Assembly: GCA_025453715.1 (NCBI GenBank) | Contig: JALOPT010000012.1 | Coordinates: forward strand, 1 to 31,723 | Source of the DNA: Methanoregulaceae archaeon | GTDB lineage: Archaea > Halobacteriota > Methanomicrobia > Methanomicrobiales > Methanospirillaceae | DNA: 31,723 nt | Direction: 5' to 3' | Shown: piece after piece, positions 22,931 to 30,896 of the stretch | How the letters are laid out: every line of letters begins with the position of its first letter | How positions within the stretch are numbered: the stretch's first letter is position 1 | Notes under the pieces: generated by a model | What the model was told of the DNA's origin: nothing | Databases searched by the model: none | The model's input: only the letters and a program-made list of their open reading frames with translations | Made by a program: the position numbers and the translations under genes

Positions 22931-24145
22931 TCAGGGGCCCCGGCACAGGGGCTTTGCAAGGTGCCTGCGGGCGACCGGGGGGACTTCATACCATCCAGGC
23001 CGAATCGTCCGGTCGTGAAGGGTAACCTCCGGATCTTTTTGACGTGCCCCGCAGTTCCTGCATTTGTATCCCTTTTCATACCCTGCGCTCGTCATGCGGG
23101 CATTACAGGTAGGGCACAGGGGTGGCCGGATTGTCCTGGCTTCCGCAAGCGAAAGGATGCAGATTTTTTCGAGATTAATACTCCCGCCTTTGTAGCTCCC
23201 GGTTACTGACACCCGGTCGCCAGGCCACAAGGCACGAAGGACATTCCGGAACCCTTTTGTCGGTTCGTATGCCATGCAACGGATTCCCCTCCCCCCTCCA
23301 TCGAGATCTATCGAGACATGCCCGCCTCTTCCGGTTATTGCATGGGAGCATACCGTACAGGAAACCCGGTAGGATCGCCCTTCTGTAAGGGCCCCGGTAT
23401 CCCCCTCAATGAGGTGCGCATCGGTGCCCTGGTTCGTGACGAATATCTGTTCAACACCCGAAGGCTCTGAATTGACCTGCATCCTTGCAAGTGCAACCCA
23501 TGAAGGGCTTTCTCCACGGATCCCGAAAAGGACCGGGTCCGGGGTATGAGGGACACACACCACGGTATTATTTTCGACATCAACGGTGTCCCATGTATGG
23601 GGGAATGTTGACGCCTCTGCCTCAAAAAGGCTTTTCCGGTCGACAAATCTCGCAGTACCGAACGCATTGCCGCACCGGTAGGTCAGGTATTCAAATGTTC
23701 TGTCAGGGAGCACACTGCAGACCGCAGCGGTGGCCCCTATCAGCCCCCTGCCGTTTTTAAAGCCTTTGTAGCGGGCTCCGGCTCCCTCAAGGACTGTAAC
23801 CGCCTCTTTTATTGTACAGAAATCCCGCACTGCCTTCCAGTAGAATTCCGGTCCGGGGCTGTTCTCAACGACCACCACCCCCGGGTTGGTGTTTTCATCT
23901 GAAAAATGGGCAAGTTCAAAGACCAGCTCACAGGCAGTCTCAAACACGCGGTCAATATCCCCGCTGACATCCAGGCAGATCGCTGCGTTTCCCCGTGTCT
24001 TATAGATCACGTTCGGGTTCAGGCGGAGAAGCCTTGCCTCCCGTACCGTCATATGCATTTTTATCAGACGCCTTGCCAGCAGTGCCCCAAGGTAGGTGGT
24101 ACACATTCCGGAAGGTGAATCGGTATCGTCAATGCCGAGAAGCAT
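22931..24145 (-). CDS. tiaS: tRNA(Ile2) 2-agmatinylcytidine synthetase TiaS
   Basis: Attaches agmatine to C34 of the AUA-reading tRNA(Ile), an archaea-specific modification needed to decode AUA, using ATP. The 404-residue protein starts LLGIDDTDSPSGMCTTYLG, the signature of the family's N-terminal domain. A FLD-like and OB domain follow (TYRVSCTVCSHAITGRGGH region to about residue 330), then a C-terminal zinc ribbon with CPTCNARM ... CRNCGARQ. The start codon ATG at 24145 is 53 bases from the divergent regulator gene. It is the upstream member of a run with dys and pyrF. The four Cys ligands are intact and the length is normal. Confidence 0.96.
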   Translation of the reverse strand: MLLGIDDTDSPSGMCTTYLGALLARRLIKMHMTVREARLLRLNPNVIYKTRGNAAICLDVSGDIDRVFETACELVFELAHFSDENTNPGVVVVENSPGPEFYWKAVRDFCTIKEAVTVLEGAGARYKGFKNGRGLIGATAAVCSVLPDRTFEYLTYRCGNAFGTARFVDRKSLFEAEASTFPHTWDTVDVENNTVVCVPHTPDPVLFGIRGESPSWVALARMQVNSEPSGVEQIFVTNQGTDAHLIEGDTGALTEGRSYRVSCTVCSHAITGRGGHVSIDLDGGGRGIRCMAYEPTKGFRNVLRALWPGDRVSVTGSYKGGSINLEKICILSLAEARTIRPPLCPTCNARMTSAGYEKGYKCRNCGARQKDPEVTLHDRTIRPGWYEVPPVARRHLAKPLCRGP

Positions 24146-24155
24146 GCAAATAACC

Positions 24156-24171
24156 TATTATTTATTATATG
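24156..24171. promoter_or_regulatory. Shared AT tract, divergent TATA region
   Basis: A 16-base A/T tract, TATTATTTATTATATG, lies between tiaS (minus start 24145) and the regulator gene (plus start 24198). Read on the plus strand it sits about 27-42 bases before the ATG; on the minus strand about 11-26 before its ATG. It could act as the TATA box for both leaderless transcripts. Confidence 0.4.
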
Positions 24172-24197
24172 ACGTACTAAATCCATCCTAACGGTAT

Positions 24198-25112
24198 ATG
24201 ACACAGGACCGGCTCCTCCAGATGGTAATCAGCGTGATGATCACGGGAGGATATCTCGTCTCCGAACGGTTCAGCATGCGGCCGAGGAGTTTTGACCTCA
24301 TCGCGAGCAACGGGAAGATGACGCTCGCGATTAAAGTTGTGTCCCATATCGATAGTGTCAGCGAGGAGACCGCCTCTGACCTTGAGCTGGTCGCACGTCA
24401 TCTCAAGGGATCGGCAATAATTATTGGTGAACGTGCAAGGGATGCCGAACTTGAACGCGGGGCCGTATATCTCAGGTACGGGATCTATGCAATCAGCGTA
24501 TCAACTCTCTACGATTATGTGGTCGAGGCCATTCCTCCCCTGATATATGCATCACCCGGTGGCCTGTATGTGGCGATTAACGGCGATGCACTCCGGGAGC
24601 AGAGGGAAAGGCGGAGTATGTCACTCGGGGACCTCGGCCACCTTCTCGGGGTATCCCGGCGGACGATCAGCAAGTATGAAAGCGGGATGGGCACAACGCT
24701 CGAGGTAGCCCAGAAAATAGAGGAACTTTTTGACAGCGGCCTTGTGCAGTCCATTGACCTGCTGCGTCCCCACGCTGAATCAAAAGAACGGGTGGAACAT
24801 CCCGAAGAAGAAGTACCGATGAGCTTCCTTGAGCAGATCGGGATGACGCTGCATACCCTGCACCGGGCACCGTTCCAGGCCCTCATTACCTTCCATGACC
24901 ATACGATCCTGACCGGGTACGGGACTGCCGATCGCGTCGTAAAGCGCGCTGCACTGATCGGTAACATATCACAGGTGACCGGAACACGGGCCATGTGTGT
25001 CCTCACTGATTACTACAAACAGAAAAAAATCGGGAAAACACTTGTTATCGGTGAAGAACGCCTCCATCACATTGCCGACGGCGAAGAATTGATCGAAATG
25101 ATCGATAAGTGA
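24198..25112 (+). CDS. HTH transcriptional regulator, COG1395 type
   Basis: A 304-residue archaeal regulator. The N-terminal domain (about 1-125) resembles a restriction-endonuclease-like fold (MTLAIKVVSHIDSVSEETASDLELVAR), without evident catalytic residues. It is followed by an XRE-type helix-turn-helix at about 134-185: LREQRERRSMSLGDLGHLLG and VSRRTISKYESGMG. A C-terminal region (about 205-304) carries another alpha/beta domain. Proteins of this kind are conserved in euryarchaea, target unknown. It is immediately upstream of the thermosome gene, about 54 bases apart, with a strong TATA box in between, so the two are probably separately transcribed. A role in chaperonin control is only a guess from position. 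Confidence 0.88.
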   Translation: MTQDRLLQMVISVMITGGYLVSERFSMRPRSFDLIASNGKMTLAIKVVSHIDSVSEETASDLELVARHLKGSAIIIGERARDAELERGAVYLRYGIYAISVSTLYDYVVEAIPPLIYASPGGLYVAINGDALREQRERRSMSLGDLGHLLGVSRRTISKYESGMGTTLEVAQKIEELFDSGLVQSIDLLRPHAESKERVEHPEEEVPMSFLEQIGMTLHTLHRAPFQALITFHDHTILTGYGTADRVVKRAALIGNISQVTGTRAMCVLTDYYKQKKIGKTLVIGEERLHHIADGEELIEMIDK

Positions 25113-25114
25113 CA

Positions 25115-25126
25115 ATATTTATATAG
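25115..25126 (+). promoter_or_regulatory. Strong TATA box of the thermosome gene
   Basis: ATATTTATATAG matches the archaeal TATA consensus very well, centred about 46 bases before the ATG at 25167. A start near 25148 would give a leader of about 20 bases containing the GGTGA ribosome binding site at 25157-25161. Confidence 0.65.
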
Positions 25127-25166
25127 AACCACAAACCAACTTTTACCGCTCAAAGTGGTGAAAAAT

Positions 25167-26822
25167 ATGTCACAACAGCTTGGAGGACAACCGATTCTGA
25201 TTCTAAAAGAGGGTAGTTCACGTACCCGCGGCCGCGATGCCCAGGGCATGAACATTACTGCTGCCAAGGCAGTAGCAAGTGCAGTACGCACCACTCTCGG
25301 TCCAAAAGGAATGGACAAGATGCTCGTCGATACCATCGGGGATGTCGTCATCACCAATGACGGTGTGACCATTCTCAAAGAGATGGACATCGAGCACCCG
25401 GCAGCAAAGATGATGGTCGAGGTCGCGAAGACCCAGGATGACGAAGTCGGCGATGGGACAACCACCGCTGTCGTTATCGCAGGAGAACTCCTGAAACGTG
25501 CGGAAGACCTCCTTGAACAGGACGTCCACCCAACTGTTATTGCAGCAGGGTACCGCATGGCGGCCGAGAAGGCACAGGAGATCTTAAAAGAGATTGCAAT
25601 CACCATCAAGCCCGGTGACATTGCAATGCTCAAGAAGATCGCCGAGACCGCAATGACCGGAAAAGGCGCAGAGGCGTCGAAAGACAAGCTCTGTGACCTC
25701 GTCGTAAAAGCAGTCACCATGGTTGCAGACGCAGATGGCACGGTCGACACCGATTATATCAAGGTCGAAAAGAAAGTCGGCGGTTCAATCGATGACTCCG
25801 AAATTGTTGAGGGAGTCCTGATTGACAAGGAGAGGGTCCACCCTGCAATGCCAAAGAAGGTAACCAAGGCGAAAATCCTCCTCCTTAATGCAGCAGTCGA
25901 GTTCAAGAAGACCGAAGTCGATGCAGAGATCAATATTACAAGCCCGGACCAGCTCCAGGCATTCCTCGACGAAGAGGAACGGATGATCAAGAACATCGTC
26001 GACAAGATTGCAGCAAGTGGCGCAAATGTGCTCTTCTGCCAGAAGGGTATTGACGACATTGCACAGCACTACCTCTCGAAGGCAGGTATCTTTGCGGTAC
26101 GCCGTGTTAAGAAGAGCGACATGGAGAAGCTCGGCCGTGCAACCGGTGCAAACCTCGTCTCAAGTATCGATGCCATCTCCAAGGAAGAGCTCGGACATGC
26201 CGGTCTCGTCGAGGAGAAGAAGGTATCAGGCGAAGAGATGATCTTTGTCGAGCAGTGCAAGAACCCGAAGGCAGTATCGATCATTATCCGCGGTGGCACT
26301 GAGCATGTCGTCGACGAACTTGACCGTGCCATGGAAGATGCACTCCGCGTTGTCAGCGTCGTCGTTGAGGACGGAAAGTGCGTTGCCGGTGGCGGTGCAC
26401 CCGAGACAGAACTCTCGCTCCGTCTCCGTGAGTATGCAGCAAGCGTCGGTGGCCGTGCACAGCTCGCCATCGAGGCATTTGCAAATGCACTCGAGATCAT
26501 CCCGAGGACCCTTGCAGAGAATGCAGGGCTCGACCCGATCGACATGCTTGTCGAGATCCGTGCAGCCCACGAAAAGGGCAAGAAGACCTTCGGCCTCGAT
26601 GTGTTCGAAGGCAAGACCGTTGACATGCAGAAGGCCGGAGTCGTTGAGCCCCTGCGTGTAAAGACCCAGGCAATTGCCAGTGCTGCAGAAGCAGCCATCA
26701 TGATCCTCAGGATCGATGATGTAATCGCCTCATCCAAGTCTGCAGCCCCTGAAGGCATGCCCCCAGGTGGCATGGGTGGAATGGGCGGTATGGGTGACAT
26801 GGGCGGCATGGGCGACTATTAA
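25167..26822 (+). CDS. thsA: Thermosome (group II chaperonin) subunit
   Basis: An ATP-driven protein-folding chaperonin, assembled as a double ring of eight or nine subunits per ring in the cytoplasm. The 551-residue subunit has the equatorial nucleotide site LGPKGMDKMLVD, GDVVITNDGVTIL and the ATPase motif GDGTTTAVV. The apical domain follows, and the second equatorial half starts with VVVEDGKCVAGGGAPE and ends in a Gly-Met-rich tail, GGMGGMGGMGDMGGMGDY. The start ATG at 25167 is supported by a GGTGA ribosome binding site; a GTG at 25155 would add four residues. Codon use is strongly biased, with few rare codons, as expected for one of the cell's most abundant proteins. Paralogous subunits may exist elsewhere. 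Confidence 0.98.
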   Translation: MSQQLGGQPILILKEGSSRTRGRDAQGMNITAAKAVASAVRTTLGPKGMDKMLVDTIGDVVITNDGVTILKEMDIEHPAAKMMVEVAKTQDDEVGDGTTTAVVIAGELLKRAEDLLEQDVHPTVIAAGYRMAAEKAQEILKEIAITIKPGDIAMLKKIAETAMTGKGAEASKDKLCDLVVKAVTMVADADGTVDTDYIKVEKKVGGSIDDSEIVEGVLIDKERVHPAMPKKVTKAKILLLNAAVEFKKTEVDAEINITSPDQLQAFLDEEERMIKNIVDKIAASGANVLFCQKGIDDIAQHYLSKAGIFAVRRVKKSDMEKLGRATGANLVSSIDAISKEELGHAGLVEEKKVSGEEMIFVEQCKNPKAVSIIIRGGTEHVVDELDRAMEDALRVVSVVVEDGKCVAGGGAPETELSLRLREYAASVGGRAQLAIEAFANALEIIPRTLAENAGLDPIDMLVEIRAAHEKGKKTFGLDVFEGKTVDMQKAGVVEPLRVKTQAIASAAEAAIMILRIDDVIASSKSAAPEGMPPGGMGGMGGMGDMGGMGDY

Positions 26823-27082
26823 TCCCTTCCCCAATCCGTTCTTTTTAATCCTGACTGTTACCGGTACAATTCCCGGGCTTTCTATTTTTAAAAATTATCT
26901 CTCTGTATCAATCCAAATGGATTGTCTGAATAGTTTCGCTCTGTTGATATCCTGTGAATATCAAAAAAGTCTGACCTCATTACCCTTTTATATAACACCC
27001 AATGAAGAATAATGGAATAAACTCAGAAACGTGATGCTGTCCGTGATCTCCATCGCAAAAGATATGTGCAGCCATATTGACA
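26823..27082. other. Thermosome terminator and histidine kinase leader region
   Basis: Short T-runs at 26840-26846 and 26884-26890 probably end the thermosome transcript. A perfect CAATCC-AAAT-GGATTG hairpin (26909-26924) and a GATAT/ATATC pair near 26945-26961 follow. The TATA box TTTTATATAA (26986-26995) predicts a start near 27020 for the kinase gene. A 20-codon frame (27034-27093) runs through the leader. Confidence 0.4.
26986..26995 (+). promoter_or_regulatory. TATA box of the histidine kinase gene
   Basis: TTTTATATAA is a good archaeal TATA match. Its position predicts a leader of about 60 bases before the kinase start codon. Confidence 0.5.
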
Positions 27083-28147
27083 ATGGGGTGTAAGTTGGAT
27101 GCAAAGCAACTAATTTCAGCCGATAATGATCTAAAAAAGTCGGAACTCCAGTACCGTCGCCTTTTTGAAACAGCCCAGGATGGAATCCTGATCCTAAATG
27201 GGGATACGGGTGAAGTTATCGATGCAAACAAATTCATTATTGATTTGCTGGGATATCCGCTAGAGTATTTTATCGGGAAACATCTCTGGGAGCTCGGATT
27301 CATCACGGATAAATCCATTGCTCAACGTGCATTTAGTGAACTGAAGACAAACGACTATATCAGGTATGAAGACATTCCCCTCGAGACAAAATGCGGGCGG
27401 AGTATGGAAGTCGAATTTATCAGCAATCTCTACCTCGTAGGTGATGAGAAAATTATCCAATGTAATATCCGGGACATTACAGAACGAAAACGCACGGAAA
27501 ATGAACTTACCGTATCTCGTAGAAAACTGAATATCTTATCCAGCATCACCCGTCACGATATTAACAACCAGCTGATGTCAGTCAATGGATTTCTTGAGTT
27601 ATTACATGAAAAAATCCCCGATCCCGATCTTGCAGATTATTTCACCCGGATCATGAAAGCCAGTTCCAGGATATCAGCCATGATCCTTTTCGCAAAAGAA
27701 TACGAACAGATCGGTTTAAACAATCCTGTCTGGCAGGGGATTCACTCCCTTGTCAATAGTGCCGCCTTGGAAGCAACACGTGGACAGGTCACGGTCAAAA
27801 ATGATCTCCCCTGCACTGCAGAAGTCCTTGCCGACCCTCTGATCATCAAAGTCTTTTACAACCTGATAGACAATGCAGTCCGGCATGGTGGGAAGATCAC
27901 AACCATAAGGTTCTCTGTTGAGACATCCGGCGATACCTATCTGATAGTATGCGAAGACGATGGGAATGGTGTCCTTGTAGAGGAAAAGGAGAAGATTTTT
28001 GAACGTGGATTCGGGAAGAATACCGGGCTTGGTTTAGCTCTATCACGTGAAATCCTGTTAATCACCGGTATGACGATCCAAGAGACCGGAGAGCCAGGTA
28101 AAGGGGCACGATTTGAGATAATAGTGCCGAAAGGGAGATACAGATAA
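27083..28147 (+). CDS. PAS domain sensor histidine kinase
   Basis: A soluble signalling kinase of about 354 residues. Counting from an alternative TTG start at 27077, a PAS domain (about 22-135: ELQYRRLFETAQDGILILNG to CNIRDITERKRTE) is followed by the phospho-acceptor region with His160 in SSITRHDINNQL, a form typical of methanogen kinases. The ATPase domain includes the N-box NLIDNAVRHGG (Asn266), the G1 box EDDGNGV and the G2 box GFGKNTGLGLAL. No membrane segment or receiver domain is present, so the input is cytoplasmic and the partner regulator is elsewhere. The start is uncertain: ATG at 27083, TTG at 27077, or TTG at 27095 after a GGGGTG element. A separate 20-codon upstream frame ends at 27093. 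Confidence 0.9.
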   Translation: MGCKLDAKQLISADNDLKKSELQYRRLFETAQDGILILNGDTGEVIDANKFIIDLLGYPLEYFIGKHLWELGFITDKSIAQRAFSELKTNDYIRYEDIPLETKCGRSMEVEFISNLYLVGDEKIIQCNIRDITERKRTENELTVSRRKLNILSSITRHDINNQLMSVNGFLELLHEKIPDPDLADYFTRIMKASSRISAMILFAKEYEQIGLNNPVWQGIHSLVNSAALEATRGQVTVKNDLPCTAEVLADPLIIKVFYNLIDNAVRHGGKITTIRFSVETSGDTYLIVCEDDGNGVLVEEKEKIFERGFGKNTGLGLALSREILLITGMTIQETGEPGKGARFEIIVPKGRYR

Positions 28148-28259
28148 TCATTTTTCATGATGAAGTTTTCTGCTCGCCTTGAATTTCAACATTAGTGGAC
28201 GTTTTGCCAAAATAATGCCTCATTCCCAACATTTATTTTCCAGGAAGCAATTCCAATGT

Positions 28260-28448
28260 ATGACATTAACAACTATCTGCCCGTTGAGATTTGCGGGTGA
28301 GGTAGATTTCCAGGGTATCAAAACAAATACCCAATGCATCGGGGATGACTGTGCCTGGTACCTTGAGGGACACTGTGCTGTCAGGGTTATTGCGGCCGAA
28401 TTGTTATCAAAAGAGAAGAGGAGCCACCGGGGTCCATGTGCTGACTGA
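28260..28448 (+). CDS. Small four-Cys protein
   Basis: I do not know a named family, but the pattern is seen in many small anaerobe and phage-related proteins. The 62-residue protein starts LTTICPLRFAGEV and has NTQCIGDDCAWYLEGHCAV. The spacing Cys-x(n)-Cys-x4-Cys-x-W and a final Cys suggest a small zinc or disulfide site. The ATG at 28260 is preceded by a GGAAG ribosome binding sequence, and the 27 residues read in frame upstream carry no similarity. It lies about 110 bases after the kinase gene and ends in a Lys-rich tail. Role unknown. Confidence 0.7.
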   Translation: MTLTTICPLRFAGEVDFQGIKTNTQCIGDDCAWYLEGHCAVRVIAAELLSKEKRSHRGPCAD

Positions 28449-28569
28449 AAGAATTATTGGGAACTTTTTCAAGCAATAATAAAACAGCACCTGATAGTTG
28501 TGGCAATTAGGGGAATTCGTACGTGTTTATTTTGCGATTTTTTACACACACAAAAAGGTTGTACCCGGA

Positions 28570-28585
28570 GAACAATATTTTGTTC
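28570..28585. repeat. Palindrome in a promoter region
   Basis: GAACAA-TATT-TTGTTC is a perfect six-base dyad with a four-base spacer, about 95 bases before the start of the gene at 28681. It could be an operator or a hairpin. Confidence 0.4.
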
Positions 28586-28680
28586 AACGCTAACCTAACT
28601 CCATAAATTTATTTTTTCCATGAGAATCGGTTTATATTCCATTGCATAGCTATGACTACTATGAACCCCTTATATAGTTC

Positions 28681-28941
28681 ATGGAAAAGAGTGAAATCCG
28701 AAGAATACAATGGGAAATCAGCGAATCGCTCTTTTCTTCTCTCAAAAAAGGTAACAAGCTTACAGGCAATGTAGGAACAATCATCCGTATTTGTAATCTC
28801 CGGTTTGGCGGGGTGGTTGTTGCGAAATTTCTTGAACGGGCGAAAAATATGCCCTATTTACCCTTTACGGTAGTGCGTGAAAGGTCCAGTTTTCATGGCT
28901 GCACGTACCGGATTGAAATAAAGAACATACTCACTCACTAA
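28681..28941 (+). CDS. Small hypothetical protein
   Basis: I do not recognise this 86-residue protein. It begins MEKSEIRRIQWEIS, is basic overall, and has a central block TIIRICNLRFGGVVVAKFLERA. It shows no membrane segment. The ATG at 28681 has no clear ribosome binding site. The TATA-like CTTATATAG ends only a few bases before the ATG, which is too close to serve this start. An earlier TTTATATTC at 28631-28639 is better placed for a leader of about 25 bases. It may be a small regulatory or accessory protein; coding is supported by length and an intact frame, but the evidence is modest. Confidence 0.5.
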   Translation: MEKSEIRRIQWEISESLFSSLKKGNKLTGNVGTIIRICNLRFGGVVVAKFLERAKNMPYLPFTVVRERSSFHGCTYRIEIKNILTH

Positions 28942-29021
28942 TATCGCAATTATCGGTTACATTACAAGTCCTTTTTTTTAAAAATGAAAATATATCTCCC
29001 GTATCCCTGGGAAAAAGGTTA

Positions 29022-29267
29022 TTACTTCTCTTCGCGGACCATTTCGATCGCTTTTTTCGGGCACTCATTGGCGCAGATCCCGCACCCTTTACAGAACCCC
29101 AGGTCAACTTCGAGTTCATCGCTGATTGCCTGGTCAGGGCAGTACATCGCACAGAGCCCGCACTGGTTACATTTCTCCTTGTCCACGACCGGGCGGAATA
29201 CCCGCCAGGAGCCCGTCTTTCCACAAGCCCCGGGAACTGGCGAACTCAATGCAAGTCGCTGCCTCAT
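29022..29267 (-). CDS. porD: Pyruvate:ferredoxin oxidoreductase delta subunit (ferredoxin)
   Basis: The electron-carrying subunit of the four-subunit 2-oxoacid:ferredoxin oxidoreductase. The 81-residue protein has two 4Fe-4S motifs, CNQCGLCAMYCPD at residues 33-45 and CKGCGICANECPK at 59-71, each with the typical C-x2-C-x2-C-x3-C-P spacing. The N-terminal TGSWRVFRPVVD segment is characteristic of PorD. The ATG at 29267 overlaps the gamma subunit stop by four bases. It is the last gene of the operon. Paralogous keto-acid oxidoreductases have similar delta subunits, so specificity comes from the alpha and beta subunits. Confidence 0.92.
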   Translation of the reverse strand: MRQRLALSSPVPGACGKTGSWRVFRPVVDKEKCNQCGLCAMYCPDQAISDELEVDLGFCKGCGICANECPKKAIEMVREEK

Positions 29268-29791
29268 ATGACCAGCTCCTGGTATGCTGCCTCTGCAGCC
29301 TGTACATTCCTGTCATCCGAAAACATTTCAGAAATCGCAAGCTTTGCGGAATCCTTGGATACAATCCCCATCTTTGCCAGGGCACCGATTACCGGGGTAT
29401 TCAGGATCGGGCTTCCCGCCACCACCAGGTTTAACCTGAGTGCAATAGAGGTCAGGTCCACAGAAAGTGTCTTGAAGCCTTTCATATCATGGGGGAGAGT
29501 GCCGTTAAGGAGCACTTTCCCACCTGGTTTTAACCCGTGGAGGACATCGACGACGTCCATGATACTGTTGTCGAGGACGACAATGAGGTCGGGCTTCCTG
29601 ATCTGGCTGTATACCTTAATCGGGCTCTCGCTGATACGGACGAAGGAGACCACGGGTGCTCCCCGGCGCTCCGCCCCGTAAAACGGGAAGGCTGTCGCAT
29701 ACTTATGGTCCCTGAATGCAGCAAGGGCAAGGAGCTTTGCAGCGGTAACACCGCCCTGACCGCCCCGTGAATGGATACGGATTTCATACAT
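29264..29791 (-). CDS. porC: Pyruvate:ferredoxin oxidoreductase gamma subunit
   Basis: The 175-residue gamma subunit, which contributes to CoA binding and holds the alpha and beta subunits together. It begins YEIRIHSRGGQGGVTAAKLLA, the family signature with the G-x-G-G-Q-G-type loop, and has the TAFPFYGAERRGAPVVSFVR block. The chain contains no Fe-S ligands. The ATG at 29791 lies inside the last codons of porA (8-base overlap), and the stop overlaps porD by four bases. This indicates coupled synthesis of all subunits. Confidence 0.93.
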   Translation of the reverse strand: MYEIRIHSRGGQGGVTAAKLLALAAFRDHKYATAFPFYGAERRGAPVVSFVRISESPIKVYSQIRKPDLIVVLDNSIMDVVDVLHGLKPGGKVLLNGTLPHDMKGFKTLSVDLTSIALRLNLVVAGSPILNTPVIGALAKMGIVSKDSAKLAISEMFSDDRNVQAAEAAYQELVI

Positions 29792-30896
29792 CAGGTTTCA
29801 CCCCGAACCAGTACTCCTCACCGGGACGCCTGTCCCTGACGAAGCCTGCGATATCTTCATACGTGACTTCCTGGCCACCAAGCCCGGCGATCACGCTGTA
29901 TGGTTCTACCCTGCACCTTGACCGGATCGCTTCAGCGAGTATGCCGCCGGAGCCGAAAGAATAGTCACGGTCGATAACGACTATCTCCTTTCCAGCAATA
30001 TCGAGGTCAGGGAACGGGCGGAACCACCTGATACGCATGGAACCTGCTTTTATTCCCTCTTCTCTCAACAGGTCTGTGGCTACCTCAGCCTCTTTTCCGA
30101 GTGTCCCCATCGAGATGATAAGCACATCGGCATCATCGCACCGGTAGTCCTCGGTAAACCCGTAGGGACGCCCGAAGCGTTTTGCAAACTCACCTTGTGT
30201 CTCTTCAATCACCTTTACCGAGTCCCTCATCGATCGCTCGATATCCCAGCGGAATTTGAAATAGTCATCGGGTCCCGTGAGTGTCCCATATCCTCTCGGG
30301 TTGTTGATATCAATGGCATGGGGGAGCTGTATCGGCGGGATAAAATCGCCCACGTCTTCTGTCTGGAGGGACTGGTTGATATGGCTTAAGAGGAACCCGT
30401 CGAGGTTCACCATCACAGGGAGAAGGACGTCGTTATGCTCCGCTATCCGGAACGCCATCAGTGTTGCATCGTATGCTTCCTGGACCGTTCCGACGTAGAC
30501 CTGGAGCCACCCGGTGTCCCGTTCCTGCAGGGCGTCGGTATGTTCTGCCCAGATATTCCATCCCGGTCCAACCGCCCGGTTCACGTTTGCCATCACGACC
30601 GGCAGGCGCCCGCCTGCAGCCCAGTTGACCATCTCGTGCATATAGAGAAGCCCGTGTGAGCTTGTTGCAGTAAATGTCCTGACACCGGTGATACTAGCCC
30701 CGATGCAGGCAGCCATCGCAGAGTGCTCACTCTCAACCATGATGTACCGGCTCATTAGTTCACCCGATGAGACGTACTCTGCGATCTGTTCTACAATCTC
30801 CGTCTGCGGGGTGATCGGGTAGGCCGCAATCACCGAGGGTTTTGCGTCTTTTACAGCAGACGCAACCGCTTTATTGCCGGTTGAAATCATCAGCAT
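29784..30896 (-). CDS. porA: Pyruvate:ferredoxin oxidoreductase alpha subunit
   Basis: With the beta subunit it forms the thiamine diphosphate site that joins pyruvate, CoA and ferredoxin; in methanogens it mainly works towards pyruvate synthesis from acetyl-CoA and CO2. The 370-residue protein has YPITPQTEIVEQI near the N-terminus, SEHSAMAACIGAS and GPGWNIWAEHTDALQERDTG. The latter block and NLDGFLLSH favour the pyruvate enzyme over the 2-oxoglutarate or ketoisovalerate enzymes, though substrate assignment by eye is not certain. The C-terminal third (about 250-350) carries the transketolase-like domain. It overlaps porB by seven bases and porC by eight. Confidence 0.9.
   Translation of the reverse strand: MLMISTGNKAVASAVKDAKPSVIAAYPITPQTEIVEQIAEYVSSGELMSRYIMVESEHSAMAACIGASITGVRTFTATSSHGLLYMHEMVNWAAGGRLPVVMANVNRAVGPGWNIWAEHTDALQERDTGWLQVYVGTVQEAYDATLMAFRIAEHNDVLLPVMVNLDGFLLSHINQSLQTEDVGDFIPPIQLPHAIDINNPRGYGTLTGPDDYFKFRWDIERSMRDSVKVIEETQGEFAKRFGRPYGFTEDYRCDDADVLIISMGTLGKEAEVATDLLREEGIKAGSMRIRWFRPFPDLDIAGKEIVVIDRDYSFGSGGILAEAIRSRCRVEPYSVIAGLGGQEVTYEDIAGFVRDRRPGEEYWFGVKPDV

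Noticed and set aside
26245..26661. Long frames within the thermosome gene on other frames and strand
   Set aside because: They are shadows caused by the strong codon bias of the thermosome gene and show low-complexity Ser/Arg-rich sequence.
28157..28200. A C/D box small RNA after the histidine kinase gene (ATGATGA present)
   Set aside because: No CTGA box or second C/D pair lies at suitable spacing.
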